This document shows, piece by piece, positions 25,174 through 34,061 of a DNA stretch of 64,000 bases. The stretch lies in the NCBI RefSeq assembly GCF_029603155.1, contig NZ_JAPMUA010000002.1, forward strand, positions 620,001-684,000, given 5' to 3'. Source of the stretch: Galbibacter pacificus. GTDB taxonomy: Bacteria; Bacteroidota; Bacteroidia; Flavobacteriales; Flavobacteriaceae. A program made the position numbers and the translations under genes. The notes below the pieces were generated by a model. The model was not told where the DNA came from. It saw only the letters and a program-made list of their open reading frames with translations, and did no database searches. Position 1 is the first letter of the stretch. Each line of letters opens with the position of its first letter.

Positions 25174-26082
25174 CTAATGTAAATGGATAGCTAATTTATC
25201 GGGAAGAGCTCCCACACCTACCCATTTTACATCCCTTTCACTGCTATAAAAAAAGTATTTACCATCGGGAGTCACATAAGGACAAAAATCATAAGAAGAG
25301 GTGTTTATATTTGTTCCTAAATTTTTAGCAGGCTTCCAAGTTCCATCATCCCTTTTTATGGAATAATACAGGTCTGCGCTACCTCTTGAGTCTTTCCTGT
25401 CGACTGAGGTAAAGATGATGGCTTTTTCATCCGAGCTTATATAAGGGTCGTGTTCCCTTTCCGGAGCATTGATAGCAGAACCAAGGTTTATTGGTGTCGT
25501 ATAATGTCCATCTTTTAATTCGCTCATGTAGATATCATGGTTACCATATCCACCAGACCTGTTGGAAGCAAAATATAGGTTTCCTTTGGTACCAAAGGAA
25601 ATATAAAATTCGGTACTATCTGAATTCACTGTATTTTCAAGTCTTGGGTCAGACCAGTTTCCGTCAGCTGAAGGTGAAACGTACCAGATATTAAAATCGT
25701 GGATGGTGTCATTATCGTGGATAGGGCGATCGGATATAAAATACAACGACCCATTGAGTGCAAAAACAGGATCGGCTTCAGAATAAGGTCCTTTACTAAA
25801 ACCTGCCATATAAAAAGGAGACCAGTTTCCATCCTTATATTCCGTTAAATAAATATCTGAAATTCCATTAGCGGAACGGGAGAAATAAAATGTTTTCCCA
25901 TCCCGGGAAAAGGCTGCGTTAAAATCAAGTCTGTCACTGGATACAATCCCCGGTAAAAACCGTAAAGCGGTAGATGACGGATATGGTGCAGGATAATTAA
26001 TAACCGGGGCAACAACTTTATTTGTTTTGTTACCACATCCCATAATTATAATTAAAAAGAAAATAAAGTAAGTCGTTTTCAT
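25174..26082 (-). CDS. PD40-type beta-propeller lipoprotein
   Basis: A 302-residue lipoprotein: the signal peptide ends in the lipobox IMGC, which would be cut before the Cys at residue 16. The mature part holds repeated WD40-like PD40 motifs, each with a SxDGKxxYFSS-type core (FSRDGKTFYFSRS, SFGTKGNLYFASNRSGG, YVTPDGKYFFYSS). Such six-bladed propellers bind peptidoglycan, sugars or partner proteins at the outer membrane. It is separated from the TonB operon by 215 bp. No enzymatic residues are evident. Confidence 0.8.
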   Translation of the reverse strand: MKTTYFIFFLIIIMGCGNKTNKVVAPVINYPAPYPSSTALRFLPGIVSSDRLDFNAAFSRDGKTFYFSRSANGISDIYLTEYKDGNWSPFYMAGFSKGPYSEADPVFALNGSLYFISDRPIHDNDTIHDFNIWYVSPSADGNWSDPRLENTVNSDSTEFYISFGTKGNLYFASNRSGGYGNHDIYMSELKDGHYTTPINLGSAINAPEREHDPYISSDEKAIIFTSVDRKDSRGSADLYYSIKRDDGTWKPAKNLGTNINTSSYDFCPYVTPDGKYFFYSSERDVKWVGVGALPDKLAIHLH

Positions 26083-26182
26083 AGTTACAGTTTCACATTT
26101 TGTATTAATATTGATTCCTATATGGATTGGCCTTGTAGATACTTCTTTCGTTCTTCATCTTGTTAAAAATTGTCAGAAGTTT

Positions 26183-26569
26183 TTACTGTCCTTCAATTAT
26201 AATTACTCTATTTTTGAAGATGCTGTCGTAACTGTCTTTAGGGTTCGGCATCCCTTCCGTCCAATGGTTTTGGAACAGTTCATACAACAAAGCAATTTTC
26301 GGCATCAGTCCCATCCGGCAACGTAATGGCTTCGGTTTTATGCTTAAAACGCGCGAAAAAACCGTTTTTAATGCCAGGTCTTTATCCGACGAAAGGTTTA
26401 AGGTGTCCAAATACTCTATTATTGGGCTTACGTCAGCTTTTAGTCCCATAGCGGAAACCATTTTGTTGTCAATACTATCGGTTTCTTTTGATTGTGGGTA
26501 GCACATATAAACCACACTTAATAAAATCGTAGTTAAAAATAGTTCGGTCTTGTTTTTAAATAGGTCCAT
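26183..26569 (-). CDS. Hypothetical exported or membrane-anchored protein
   Basis: Not recognised. The 128-residue protein has a hydrophobic N-terminal segment (LFLTTILLSVVYMCY) and a soluble part with SPIIEYLDTLNLSSDKDLA and MPKIALLYELFQNHWTEG that looks like a small helical domain. The upstream 220 bp contain a decayed transporter, so the local region is degraded; this ORF shows no visible lesion of its own. Confidence 0.5.
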   Translation of the reverse strand: MDLFKNKTELFLTTILLSVVYMCYPQSKETDSIDNKMVSAMGLKADVSPIIEYLDTLNLSSDKDLALKTVFSRVLSIKPKPLRCRMGLMPKIALLYELFQNHWTEGMPNPKDSYDSIFKNRVIIIEGQ

Positions 26570-26794
26570 AATATTGTTTTAAAATGTTATTTGCCATAGA
26601 CATGGTGTTTTTGACTACTGTATCAACCCCTTCCAATCTTTTGGAGATCCACGGCAAGGCCCCACAATGCTGCTAAACACTTTCTCTAGGCCATAACGGA
26701 AACCAATGCTCCCCCTGAAATGAATGTTCAGTTCAATAATTTTAATAAAATCCCCACTCCCCAATTACCTTCAAAAAATAGTTGCCATGCTTTT

Positions 26795-26950
26795 TTATAT
26801 TTTCCAGTATGGTTGATTGGATAGGAAGCGGGACAAAAATAGAATAACCATGGTACCCGCCCAGTTAATAAAAGGAATAAGTACCAGCCACCTTACTTCA
26901 CAAGATAAACCTCGAAAAGTATCGCTATAATTATCGAATATTTTTCTCAT
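26795..26950 (-). pseudogene. MFS transporter remnant (N-terminal 51 codons)
   Basis: From the ATG at 26950 the frame reads MRKIFDNYSDTFRGLS, then RWLVLIPFINWAGTMVILFLS, which matches the first helix of Bacteroidota MFS transporters (usually INRAGTMVIPFLSLYL). It stops after 51 codons at 26795, and nothing resembling the remaining 350 or so residues follows. Bases 26577-26794 hold only broken reading frames. Normal MFS proteins have about 400 residues, so this is a stump. Confidence 0.7.
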
Positions 26951-26992
26951 TTACCTGCAAGCATGAAATTATTTAATCGCATCAGACATAAA

Positions 26993-27383
26993 CTATTCTT
27001 CCCTATCGATGATAAAGCTGTTCTACAATTTAACGAAGCCAACTTTAGGATAATATTCCATAGCAGTGGTACGGACAGTAAAAGCATCATGGATTGCTTA
27101 CCAAGTTTATCCTTTGTCAAATGAATGAGTTTTTTGCTGATTCCTTTTTCCTTATGATCTTCATGTACTGCCAAATAACAGCTCCATAACCAATCGGTGA
27201 TTGATCGGGAAATACCTATCAATTTTTATCATGCCATGAAGTTACAATTAAATTTGAGTTTTGGTATATGGTGGCCATCCTTCCCTCATCATCAACCGGG
27301 CGGGGTAACCCACAATTCCTATATAGGTCGATCACTTGTTTTACATCTGGCTTTCTTGAATAACTATATACTATGTTTTTCAT
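26993..27383 (-). pseudogene. GNAT N-acetyltransferase, frameshifted twice plus internal stop
   Basis: Three frames assemble into one protein. The start is MKNIVYSYSRKPDVKQV at 27383, running to SWHDK. After a shift near 27225 it continues with LIGISRSITDWLWSCYLAV and HEDHKEKGISKKLI (the acetyl-CoA-binding loop) to LLLSVP. After a second shift near 27065 it continues with TAMEYYPKVGFVKL, a TAG, and NSFIIDREE. Order and motifs are those of a complete GNAT of about 130 residues. Three lesions make it non-functional. Confidence 0.85.
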
Positions 27384-27405
27384 GTTTTTTAATCCCAATA
27401 TGGTA

Positions 27406-28161
27406 TTAATCTTCCGGATAAAGGCTCAGGTCGGGCATATACTTCCACATCTCTGATTGATTCAATGTCACTGATTCAGTGTACAGTCGCCATAGTTTAT
27501 CCGGCATATGTTTTTGGGTGAAAATATTGACAACCCTTTCCATTTGTTCCATTCTATCGATGCACACATAAAGTTGGTAATTCTGCACCCCATCTCCTGA
27601 AACCGTTTTCATCCAGACAAATGGGATATCCCTTAAAAAGAATTCAAGGTAGCGTTTAAAGGACATCAAGAATTCATTGAATGTTCCTTCTTTAGGAATG
27701 GACACTTCAATGTTATGCACCTGAAGTATGTTGGATTTGTACCGGCCTCCTTTTGAATTACTATATTCCGATAAAACCATTCGATAGTTACCTGATGGGG
27801 TTTCAACATAAGGTATCCAATGGATATTGTTCAATTTACCATTTAACGCTCCATTTATCTTCCAATTGTCAAAATCCACCCAAGAGTGGTCTGGTGTTGC
27901 ATCAATAAACCGGCCACGCCTTTCTCCGTTTATCACATACCATCCTATCCATGACCAATCATCCCCTTGGGCTTCATGCCATTCCAAATCCCTCTTATAA
28001 CCGGCATTGAATGCACCTTTCATTCCAATACCATCCTTAATCTTGTACTCGTAAAAGGCAAATACATTATCTTGGCCTCTACTGTCAATTTCCTGCGCCA
28101 AAGTCATCAGTGGTACCAGTAAAAAAACATTCCAAATTATCCTCATTCTAAATTCTTTCAT
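27406..28161 (-). CDS. Hypothetical secreted protein
   Basis: A 251-residue exported protein with a signal peptide (start MKEFRMRIIWNVFLLV, end TLAQ). The start at 28161 is chosen because the 20 preceding in-frame codons would hide the signal peptide. The mature part is rich in aromatic residues and charged turns (DDWSWIGWYVINGERRGRFI) and probably a beta-rich domain. No family recognised. It is the last of three consecutive minus-strand genes for exported proteins (with the M23 peptidase and the DUF3108-like protein). Confidence 0.6.
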   Translation of the reverse strand: MKEFRMRIIWNVFLLVPLMTLAQEIDSRGQDNVFAFYEYKIKDGIGMKGAFNAGYKRDLEWHEAQGDDWSWIGWYVINGERRGRFIDATPDHSWVDFDNWKINGALNGKLNNIHWIPYVETPSGNYRMVLSEYSNSKGGRYKSNILQVHNIEVSIPKEGTFNEFLMSFKRYLEFFLRDIPFVWMKTVSGDGVQNYQLYVCIDRMEQMERVVNIFTQKHMPDKLWRLYTESVTLNQSEMWKYMPDLSLYPED

Positions 28162-28262
28162 TAATTGATCAATTTTTATTGTTGTTAAAATATAATTAGT
28201 ACTTCCCATAAAATAGATCAAACCTGACTTTAAGATAACTTATAAACCGGTTTTTACTTTTG

Positions 28263-29435
28263 TTATTCAAATTTGATAACAGTATTGGGGGCAGGACGGT
28301 CGTTTTTGAGAATGGAATCACTTAACTTTTTCACATAATCCCATGGTACTTTCCCAAAGTCGTCAAAGTCATTGTAAACACCCAAAACGGTATATTCTTC
28401 GAATTCGAAGGGGACACCTTCCGCACCCAAAGGAGAGTTGGCATTGGCAACATGAAAATGTAAATGAGGACCGGTTGCCTGTCCGGTAAATCCCAAAGAT
28501 GCAATAACATCCCCCTTTTTAACTTTTTGGCCCGTTTTTACGCGGATGCTTCCGAATTTAAGATGTTCATAAAACACATAATTTCCATTGCCAATATCCA
28601 GGGCAATATAATTACCGGTAGCATTTGAGGCATTGTGTTTTGGATGTTGGTCTATATATTTACTATCCCTAAAACCTGTTTCTATAGCTGCTACTTCCCC
28701 ATCGGAAACCGCCAAAACATCTGCGTTGTAGCCATACCAATCGGTTACTTTATTTCTATCACTCACTGCGGTTTTGCCATCATTATCCAATTTCATAAAA
28801 TCGATGGCAAAGCGTCCCGGTATTCTCGCCTTTTCGTTTACTGCATATATTACCCTACGGTGCCCCCGTTGCCACTTGGGGTCGTAAATCGCTGCCCAAG
28901 GGCCACTTTTTAATGGTGCCCCTAAAACAATTGGGCCTCTATTTGAAAAATCTGCTTTAGCACCGGAGATGGTATAACTTTTACCTTCAAAAGAAAATGT
29001 GAGCCGATGTTCAGCTTCTATATTATTTTCAGAAGGCATTTCATATTCCAAATACAATACACTTGTACTTCCCGGTAAAAACAAGTACTTGTTTTTCTCC
29101 TTTGAAACACCTTGACCTGAAAGCCTGTCACCTAGATTCACTCCTGTACTTGTGTATAACGCTACTGATTTGTCAATGCTTATGACCTCTAACTTGTTAA
29201 GTTGAATGATATTTTTTGAAAAATTAGTCAGGTATAATTCATAGTATACGGTAGATTTCCCATTAATGGTCACCGCAGGACTAATGAACGGGATATCCAT
29301 ATCGATTGCGGTCACGTTTTTTTGGCCTAAAGTAGTTTCTAAACCCAATATTAAACCAAGAAATAACCATACAATAGAAATTAAATATTTCCTTTCATCA
29401 ATCGTTCTGCACCGTTTTATATATAATGAATTCAT
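28263..29435 (-). CDS. M23 (LytM) family metallopeptidase, secreted
   Basis: A 390-residue protein with an N-terminal hydrophobic signal (LISIVWLFLGLILGLETTLG), a central beta-rich domain and a C-terminal M23 domain. The M23 signatures are GNYIALDIGNGNYVFYEHL and GPHLHFHV, the latter with two zinc-binding His. The position that usually carries the first zinc His reads GRFAIDF instead, so the metal site may be altered and hydrolytic activity is uncertain. M23 proteins cut peptidoglycan cross-bridges or act as regulatory pseudo-enzymes. Located between two other secreted-protein genes. Confidence 0.85.
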   Translation of the reverse strand: MNSLYIKRCRTIDERKYLISIVWLFLGLILGLETTLGQKNVTAIDMDIPFISPAVTINGKSTVYYELYLTNFSKNIIQLNKLEVISIDKSVALYTSTGVNLGDRLSGQGVSKEKNKYLFLPGSTSVLYLEYEMPSENNIEAEHRLTFSFEGKSYTISGAKADFSNRGPIVLGAPLKSGPWAAIYDPKWQRGHRRVIYAVNEKARIPGRFAIDFMKLDNDGKTAVSDRNKVTDWYGYNADVLAVSDGEVAAIETGFRDSKYIDQHPKHNASNATGNYIALDIGNGNYVFYEHLKFGSIRVKTGQKVKKGDVIASLGFTGQATGPHLHFHVANANSPLGAEGVPFEFEEYTVLGVYNDFDDFGKVPWDYVKKLSDSILKNDRPAPNTVIKFE

Positions 29436-29491
29436 TTAAACTTTTCCTTTTTTACTTCCTTGTTTTCCATGCAGATATAATAGCAATTGAT

Positions 29492-30316
29492 CTACTGAAT
29501 TGGCATTTCTATAGGCATCGATGGCAATTTGATTTTATGCCGTATAACTCCATCCCAATTATCCTCCTCCTTGATGAATTCATGTGTTTTTTTACTGATC
29601 CAAAATGTTTGGGAAAACTTTTTTCCATTTCCATTAATACCCGACCTGTTCAGTACCCAACAGTCTATTGTCTTACCATCATAGGAACTAACCCGTTCTT
29701 CGCCTGTTACATTATAGATGTTGTATTTGGGAGGTTGCTGCCCGGCATCGTAAAAATTAATGGCAAACACTTTGTCTGGTCCTAATGGCAGCATTTCAAA
29801 AGTTTCAATGTCCATGTGCCAGTTAAGCACGGGCTCATTGAAATCTAGTTTAAAGCCTAGTTCCACGGCATTGTTTGGAACGCTATCACTCCTAACAATC
29901 CTCCTATCTTCCCAATTATAAGCATGGGTTTTGTTTTTTATAGTTGCTTTTTTATAGATCGGTGCAAAGTCTGACATACGGTTTATGGAATAATATTCAC
30001 GATAACTTGTAGTGTCTTCTCCTGTCCAAACTTCTTTGGTCACAAATACGTTTTCTCCATTTCGTTCTTCAATCTGTGTATTTCGTTTCCACAACCAGAA
30101 AGAAAATGACTTGGGTTTGTTAGGGAATTGCGTGTAAATAATATATTCCCTAAGCCCCGGTTTCAGGTTTTTTATTTGCAATACACCGGTGGCCGGAAGC
30201 TTTATGGTATCGTATTGAGCGTTTCCTTCTGAGGCCATTAAGTGAAAACAGATGAGTATCATAATCTGAATGAAACCCAAGTTTTTAATGCGTTTGGCTA
30301 TGTTTATGTTTTTCAT
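29492..30316 (-). CDS. Secreted DUF3108-like protein
   Basis: A 274-residue exported protein (signal about residues 13-33, ending GNAQ). The mature domain looks beta-rich and shares the pattern of DUF3108-like lipocalin-type domains in Bacteroidota, with a central Trp/Asp-rich segment and the C-terminal FWISKKTHEFIKEEDNW typical of their last strands. Its function is unknown. It is 56 bp from the M23 gene and probably in the same transcript. Confidence 0.55.
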   Translation of the reverse strand: MKNINIAKRIKNLGFIQIMILICFHLMASEGNAQYDTIKLPATGVLQIKNLKPGLREYIIYTQFPNKPKSFSFWLWKRNTQIEERNGENVFVTKEVWTGEDTTSYREYYSINRMSDFAPIYKKATIKNKTHAYNWEDRRIVRSDSVPNNAVELGFKLDFNEPVLNWHMDIETFEMLPLGPDKVFAINFYDAGQQPPKYNIYNVTGEERVSSYDGKTIDCWVLNRSGINGNGKKFSQTFWISKKTHEFIKEEDNWDGVIRHKIKLPSMPIEMPIQ

Positions 30317-30427
30317 ATTTTTAATTAGATTAAAACGTTTTAAAGATTAGCTCCTTTAGCTAATTAACATTCTATTTTACTGTTTATAGTTTATATACTG
30401 AATAATCCAATACCATAAAAACCAGGT

Positions 30428-30655
30428 TTAATCTGGCAATACCCTTGCCGTTAGCCCCAAATTCTTTACAATTTTTAAAACTGTCCTGATGTCTATTTGC
30501 CCATTGTGGCTTTCCACACGAAGGATGTTGTCACAATCCTCCAGATCAAAATTGATTTGATAGCTCGGGCATCTATTTTTGAGCCGCCTCAAAAGCTTAT
30601 CGGCCTGTTTTTTTGTCCTGATATTGGTGCTGAAAACCTCTATCGTATTATTCAA
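30428..30655 (-). CDS. Small HMA-like or ferredoxin-fold protein, 75 residues
   Basis: A cytoplasmic protein (start MNNTIEVFSTNIRTKKQADK) with beta-alpha-beta order and a conserved-looking SYQINFDLEDCDNILRVES and VLKIVKNLGLTARVLPD. The size and pattern resemble the heavy-metal-associated (HMA-like) fold found in many Bacteroidota small proteins, but it lacks a CxxC metal site. Function unknown. Confidence 0.5.
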   Translation of the reverse strand: MNNTIEVFSTNIRTKKQADKLLRRLKNRCPSYQINFDLEDCDNILRVESHNGQIDIRTVLKIVKNLGLTARVLPD

Positions 30656-30780
30656 GATTAAATACCATATTTTATCTTACAACAAAATTAAGAGCCAGGT
30701 TTTCATATGGGTTACAATCCATAAACTGTAACCCGTTTTAAGGATATTATAACCTTTTTAATCTCAATGAATTCACTGTT

Positions 30781-31023
30781 TTATTTTTCACTTGTCAATA
30801 TAATCGGTGAAAGTTCAAGCCGACTATGACCGTCGGGAGTAACCATCATGGCAATTTCAACACATTGGTTTCCTAGTCCGGTAACCTGCCCGGCCCAGTT
30901 TCCCTCGACCATAGTCCGCCCCTCAAGTGTAAGTCCAAGCTCTTCAAAAAAAGTAATGCCCTCATCGAGTGGTTCTACCACGATGCCCATATTGTCCATT
31001 CGGATTAATGCATTTTTTTTCAT
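30781..31023 (-). pseudogene. VOC-family protein, C-terminal half missing
   Basis: The 80-residue frame starts with MGIVVEPLDEGITFFEELGL and GRTMVEGNWAGQVTGLGNQ, then VEIAMMVTPDGHSRLELS, the first half of a VOC/glyoxalase protein that is normally about 130-145 residues. After LELS the sequence diverges (PIILTSEK) and stops, so the second metal-binding half is lost. It follows the decayed rifampin ADP-ribosyltransferase gene by 15 bp. Confidence 0.75.
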
Positions 31024-31038
31024 TGTTCTTCTGAAATA

Positions 31039-31782
31039 TTAATTAATGATTTTTCCGTTGTTATTTGCCAACTTTTCCTTCCATCTTTCAATTTCCTCTG
31101 GTGTTTGCTTTACCCAATCCCCCACTTCTCCTACGATCTTTAACGGTGCTTGGGAGCGGTATGAACGTGTCGGATTGCCCGGGAATTTTTTGTCCGTAAC
31201 ATTGGGGGGCATTTTCAAAATTACCTGTTGGTTCAACCACATAAACACATTTCCGCCCATCTCCTTTAGCTAATGCGGCAGCAAGACCTGCTCCATTCAC
31301 CGAGGCGGTGAAATAAATGTGATTCATTTTGAGTTCAGGTTTGTAATTGGAGCTGCCCCTGGTGTCAGCAAATCACCAACCTGCAAATCTGCTTTTGTCC
31401 CATGATAGAAGGGCCCTTTGTCAGATGGTTTGTACTTAAACGAAGTTGCTAAATCATAATTCTTTTTTGCCTTGTCGGGGAGGTCCATTTCTTCATAGCA
31501 TTTGGCAATGTTCAAATACAAGGAAGGGAATGCGCTCTTAACAGTATCGTCATTTATTTTTGAAGCATACTGCAAAGAGGTCTCTAACCATTTTAATTTG
31601 TCAGAAACATTTTTTTGATGTGGGGCAACATAATAGGCAACAGTAAATTTTTCAAAGTTGTTTGTCGCCTCCTTCCAGGCCTGGAGAAAAAGTTTGCTCG
31701 CTCCTTCCGGATTGCCTTTTCCCTCCATGTCCATCCCCTGAAGGCAAAGCTTAACAATATTGTTTTTCGGGTTAAATTCCAT
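31039..31782 (-). pseudogene. arr: TPR-like/rifampin ADP-ribosyltransferase (Arr) fusion, frameshifted
   Basis: The first frame (31782 to 31324) holds a TPR-like N-terminal region of about 125 residues followed by the Arr start GPFYHGTKADLQVGDLLTPG. A shift near 31345 moves to GSSNYKPELK and NHIYFTASVNGAGLAAALAKG, containing VYVVEPTGNFE. A second shift at a C6 run near 31215 moves to NVTDKKFPGNPTRSYRS and VGEVGDWVKQTPEEIE, ending at 31039. Together they cover a complete Arr, which ADP-ribosylates and inactivates rifamycins. Frameshifts at short homopolymer runs explain the breaks. It starts 3 bp after the S41 peptidase stop. Confidence 0.85.
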
Positions 31783-31785
31783 TTT

Positions 31786-32742
31786 CTATTTATTTTTCAT
31801 TATACCTTCAATCAATTCAATGACTCTATCAACGGAAATATTCCGTTCTGTATAATAATCGGGTACGACTCCTTTTATTTCCCAATTTGATTTGGTTTTT
31901 GCATTAACAGGTGCCATTGCCGATATGGAAATCTTAAAGTTGTATGGCAGTGCGTATAGTTTGCTCATATAGGCACCGCCCGCACTTTTTTCCCCTATAA
32001 CGGTCGCCTTTTCAAAGGCTTGGGCTGTGTAAGCAAAATATTCGGCAGCGGATGCTGTACCCCTGTCTATTATTATAAATAACGGCGTATCCACTCTCAA
32101 TTTACCATACACCAAGTCCGACGTATAGGTGGTCATAGCCCCTTCTTCCGTATTCGATGAGTAGGTTGTGGATAGTAGGGTTGGTGGCCCATCAAAATAA
32201 TGGTTTAAAATATATAACATGATTCCAGGATAGCCACCTACATTGCCCCTGATATCAATAATAAGTTTATTGGTATTCTCTACAAGTTTCATTGCAGCGA
32301 CAGCGGTTTGCATTGACCGTTTCGGGTGCATAAATTTTGTGATCTTTATGTATCCGACATTATTTTCCAAAATTTGTACAGTCTCGAAACCATAATTTTT
32401 TTTGATTTCGGCATCCTTTTCCAATTCTTCCCAACTTTTATCGGTATCCCTTTCTTTAGTGAGGACATACATATGTCCATCGCTGCTGATTTTTCTCAAA
32501 TCTTTGGATAATTTAGCGGCCAACGTATCCGGATTTTCATAGCTCAAATATTTCTCGGACTCCGTTAGTTTTTGAAAATCCTGAGCGATCTGTTTTCCCT
32601 TATCCTTAAACACATAGTGTTTTGATATCAATTCAGGGATAAGATCCGTTATCTCTTTAATCTGTTTTTCACTTAGGTGCTGGGCTGATGAAAAATTCAT
32701 CAAAAATATGATCAGCAGTATTGATAATAGACCTTGTTTCAT
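31786..32742 (-). CDS. Secreted S41 family peptidase
   Basis: A 318-residue exported protease with a signal peptide ending FSSA at about residue 20. The catalytic site is Ser231 in DRGTASAAEYFAY and Lys252 in VIGEKSAGGA, with the IIDIRGNVGGYPG motif before it. S41 (Tsp/CPP-like) peptidases cut C-terminal tails or act on peptides; this short form has no PDZ domain. Downstream lie the broken arr and VOC genes on the same strand. Confidence 0.85.
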   Translation of the reverse strand: MKQGLLSILLIIFLMNFSSAQHLSEKQIKEITDLIPELISKHYVFKDKGKQIAQDFQKLTESEKYLSYENPDTLAAKLSKDLRKISSDGHMYVLTKERDTDKSWEELEKDAEIKKNYGFETVQILENNVGYIKITKFMHPKRSMQTAVAAMKLVENTNKLIIDIRGNVGGYPGIMLYILNHYFDGPPTLLSTTYSSNTEEGAMTTYTSDLVYGKLRVDTPLFIIIDRGTASAAEYFAYTAQAFEKATVIGEKSAGGAYMSKLYALPYNFKISISAMAPVNAKTKSNWEIKGVVPDYYTERNISVDRVIELIEGIMKNK

Positions 32743-32893
32743 TGTTCTTCAGTTTTAGCTTGTGCACAAATACTTATCTGGCTTGCAACAAAAAATGGTC
32801 AATAAGTTGAATGACTAAGCCGCTATTTTATTGTTATGTATATCTAATTCAAATTCTTTAATGGTTTTATTTCCTAAAAAAGAATATCTTCTT

Positions 32894-33312
32894 TTATTCA
32901 ACAAGCTTTTTCAATCCGTCTATAATTACAGTCCCATTTTCAGTTCAATGTTTTGCTTTTTCTTCATCATTATTGGATTGTATGATGGTCAATTCCGCTC
33001 CTCTTTTTACTTGCCTCACTTGATAGGTGAGAAGCAGGTAGTTTTCCGGTTTGTCCTCTAACCCAACTGCTCAAATAACTGTAGCTTAGTTTCTCATTTG
33101 GGATAAATTCCAAAACCACACCTTTATCCACATAAGTCTGTCCTTCATATTTACCTGTCCAAAGAATTTAGCTACCTACTTCCCAAAATTGTTTCTTTAT
33201 TTGAGCCAAAAAAATATTGCCTTACCATTTCAGGATTGCTTAAAGTGTCCCAAACTTTTTCTAAAGGTGCTTTGATTGTTGTCTGATACTTTGCTTGATA
33301 ACTTATTTGCAT
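32894..33312 (-). pseudogene. SRPBCC (AHSA1-like) protein, multiply broken
   Basis: From the ATG at 33312 the frame gives MQISYQAKYQTTIKAPLEKVW and TLSNPEMVRQYFFGS, then a stop at about 33175. Other frames continue with WTGKYEGQTYVDKGVVLEF, LSYSYLSSW and VIIDGLKKLVE, ending at 32894. In order these are the parts of one START-domain SRPBCC protein of about 135 residues. At least three lesions are needed, so it is a pseudogene. Confidence 0.8.
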
Positions 33313-33397
33313 AATTAGATGTTTACTTTTTTGTTTTGTTATTCACACAATAGGCACAAGGACTAATATTTATCTTAATAATTGTCCTGAGGACGGG

Positions 33398-33487
33398 TTA
33401 AGCAAGGGGCTTTAGTGCCTGGTCAAAAGCCAAGGATATCGATATTAAAAAAATAATGAAACAGATTATATGTCCAACGGATTTCAT
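33398..33487 (-). CDS. Possible 29-residue signal-peptide-like ORF
   Basis: The frame from the ATG at 33487 encodes MKSVGHIICFIIFLISISLAF and a short tail, resembling a signal peptide that stops soon after cleavage. It could be the remnant of a secreted protein gene or a chance ORF. It lies 6 bp downstream of the DHFR-like gene stop. Confidence 0.25.
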   Translation of the reverse strand: MKSVGHIICFIIFLISISLAFDQALKPLA

Positions 33488-33493
33488 AACGAT

Positions 33494-34039
33494 TCATTTT
33501 ATGTATTTTAAAACGACACCGCTTGTCGAAAGCTGATCTGCAGAAGCAAGAGATAAATTTTTGTATGAGGCACCTTTTCTGAATAGAGGTCGCCCGCTTC
33601 CTGAAATAACAGGTGCAATCACAATGAGGTATTCGTCAAAGAGGTCATCATTAATAAAAGTCTCAGAGAGATTAGCACTACCGAACACATACATATCCTT
33701 TCCATCCTGCTCCTTAAGTTTTTGGATTTCAGCGGAAACATTTTCTTTTATCAGGGTAGTATTGTTCCAGGTTGCCGATTCCAGTGTTTTTGAGATGACC
33801 ACTTTGGGTATTTTGTTCATCAGGTCGGCTATTTCCCCTTTCGCCTTTGTCCAATGGGCTGCCATACCTTCATAAGTTACACGGCCAAAAACAAGGTAGT
33901 CTGCGGAATGTAATTGTTCAATGCTCAGTGTTTCAAGTTCCTGTCCCCAAATTGCATCATGAAAGGGAAAGTCCCAGTTTTGGTCCCCTTCAAAATAACC
34001 GTCAAGGGTTATGATATCCCACATGATTAGTTTTCTCAT
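33494..34039 (-). CDS. DHFR/RibD C-terminal-like reductase
   Basis: A 181-residue cytoplasmic protein of the dihydrofolate reductase superfamily (RibD C-terminal domain; YwjB/YyaP type). It begins MRKLIMWDIITLDGYFEG, has DYLVFGRVTYEGMAAHW, and the GSANLSETFINDDLFDEYLI core with IAPVISGSGRPLF. Members are annotated as NADPH-dependent reductases, but the physiological substrate of this subgroup is not known. It stands 22 bp from the metallo-hydrolase gene. Confidence 0.8.
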   Translation of the reverse strand: MRKLIMWDIITLDGYFEGDQNWDFPFHDAIWGQELETLSIEQLHSADYLVFGRVTYEGMAAHWTKAKGEIADLMNKIPKVVISKTLESATWNNTTLIKENVSAEIQKLKEQDGKDMYVFGSANLSETFINDDLFDEYLIVIAPVISGSGRPLFRKGASYKNLSLASADQLSTSGVVLKYIK

Positions 34040-34061
34040 TTTTTATATATATTTTTAGATT

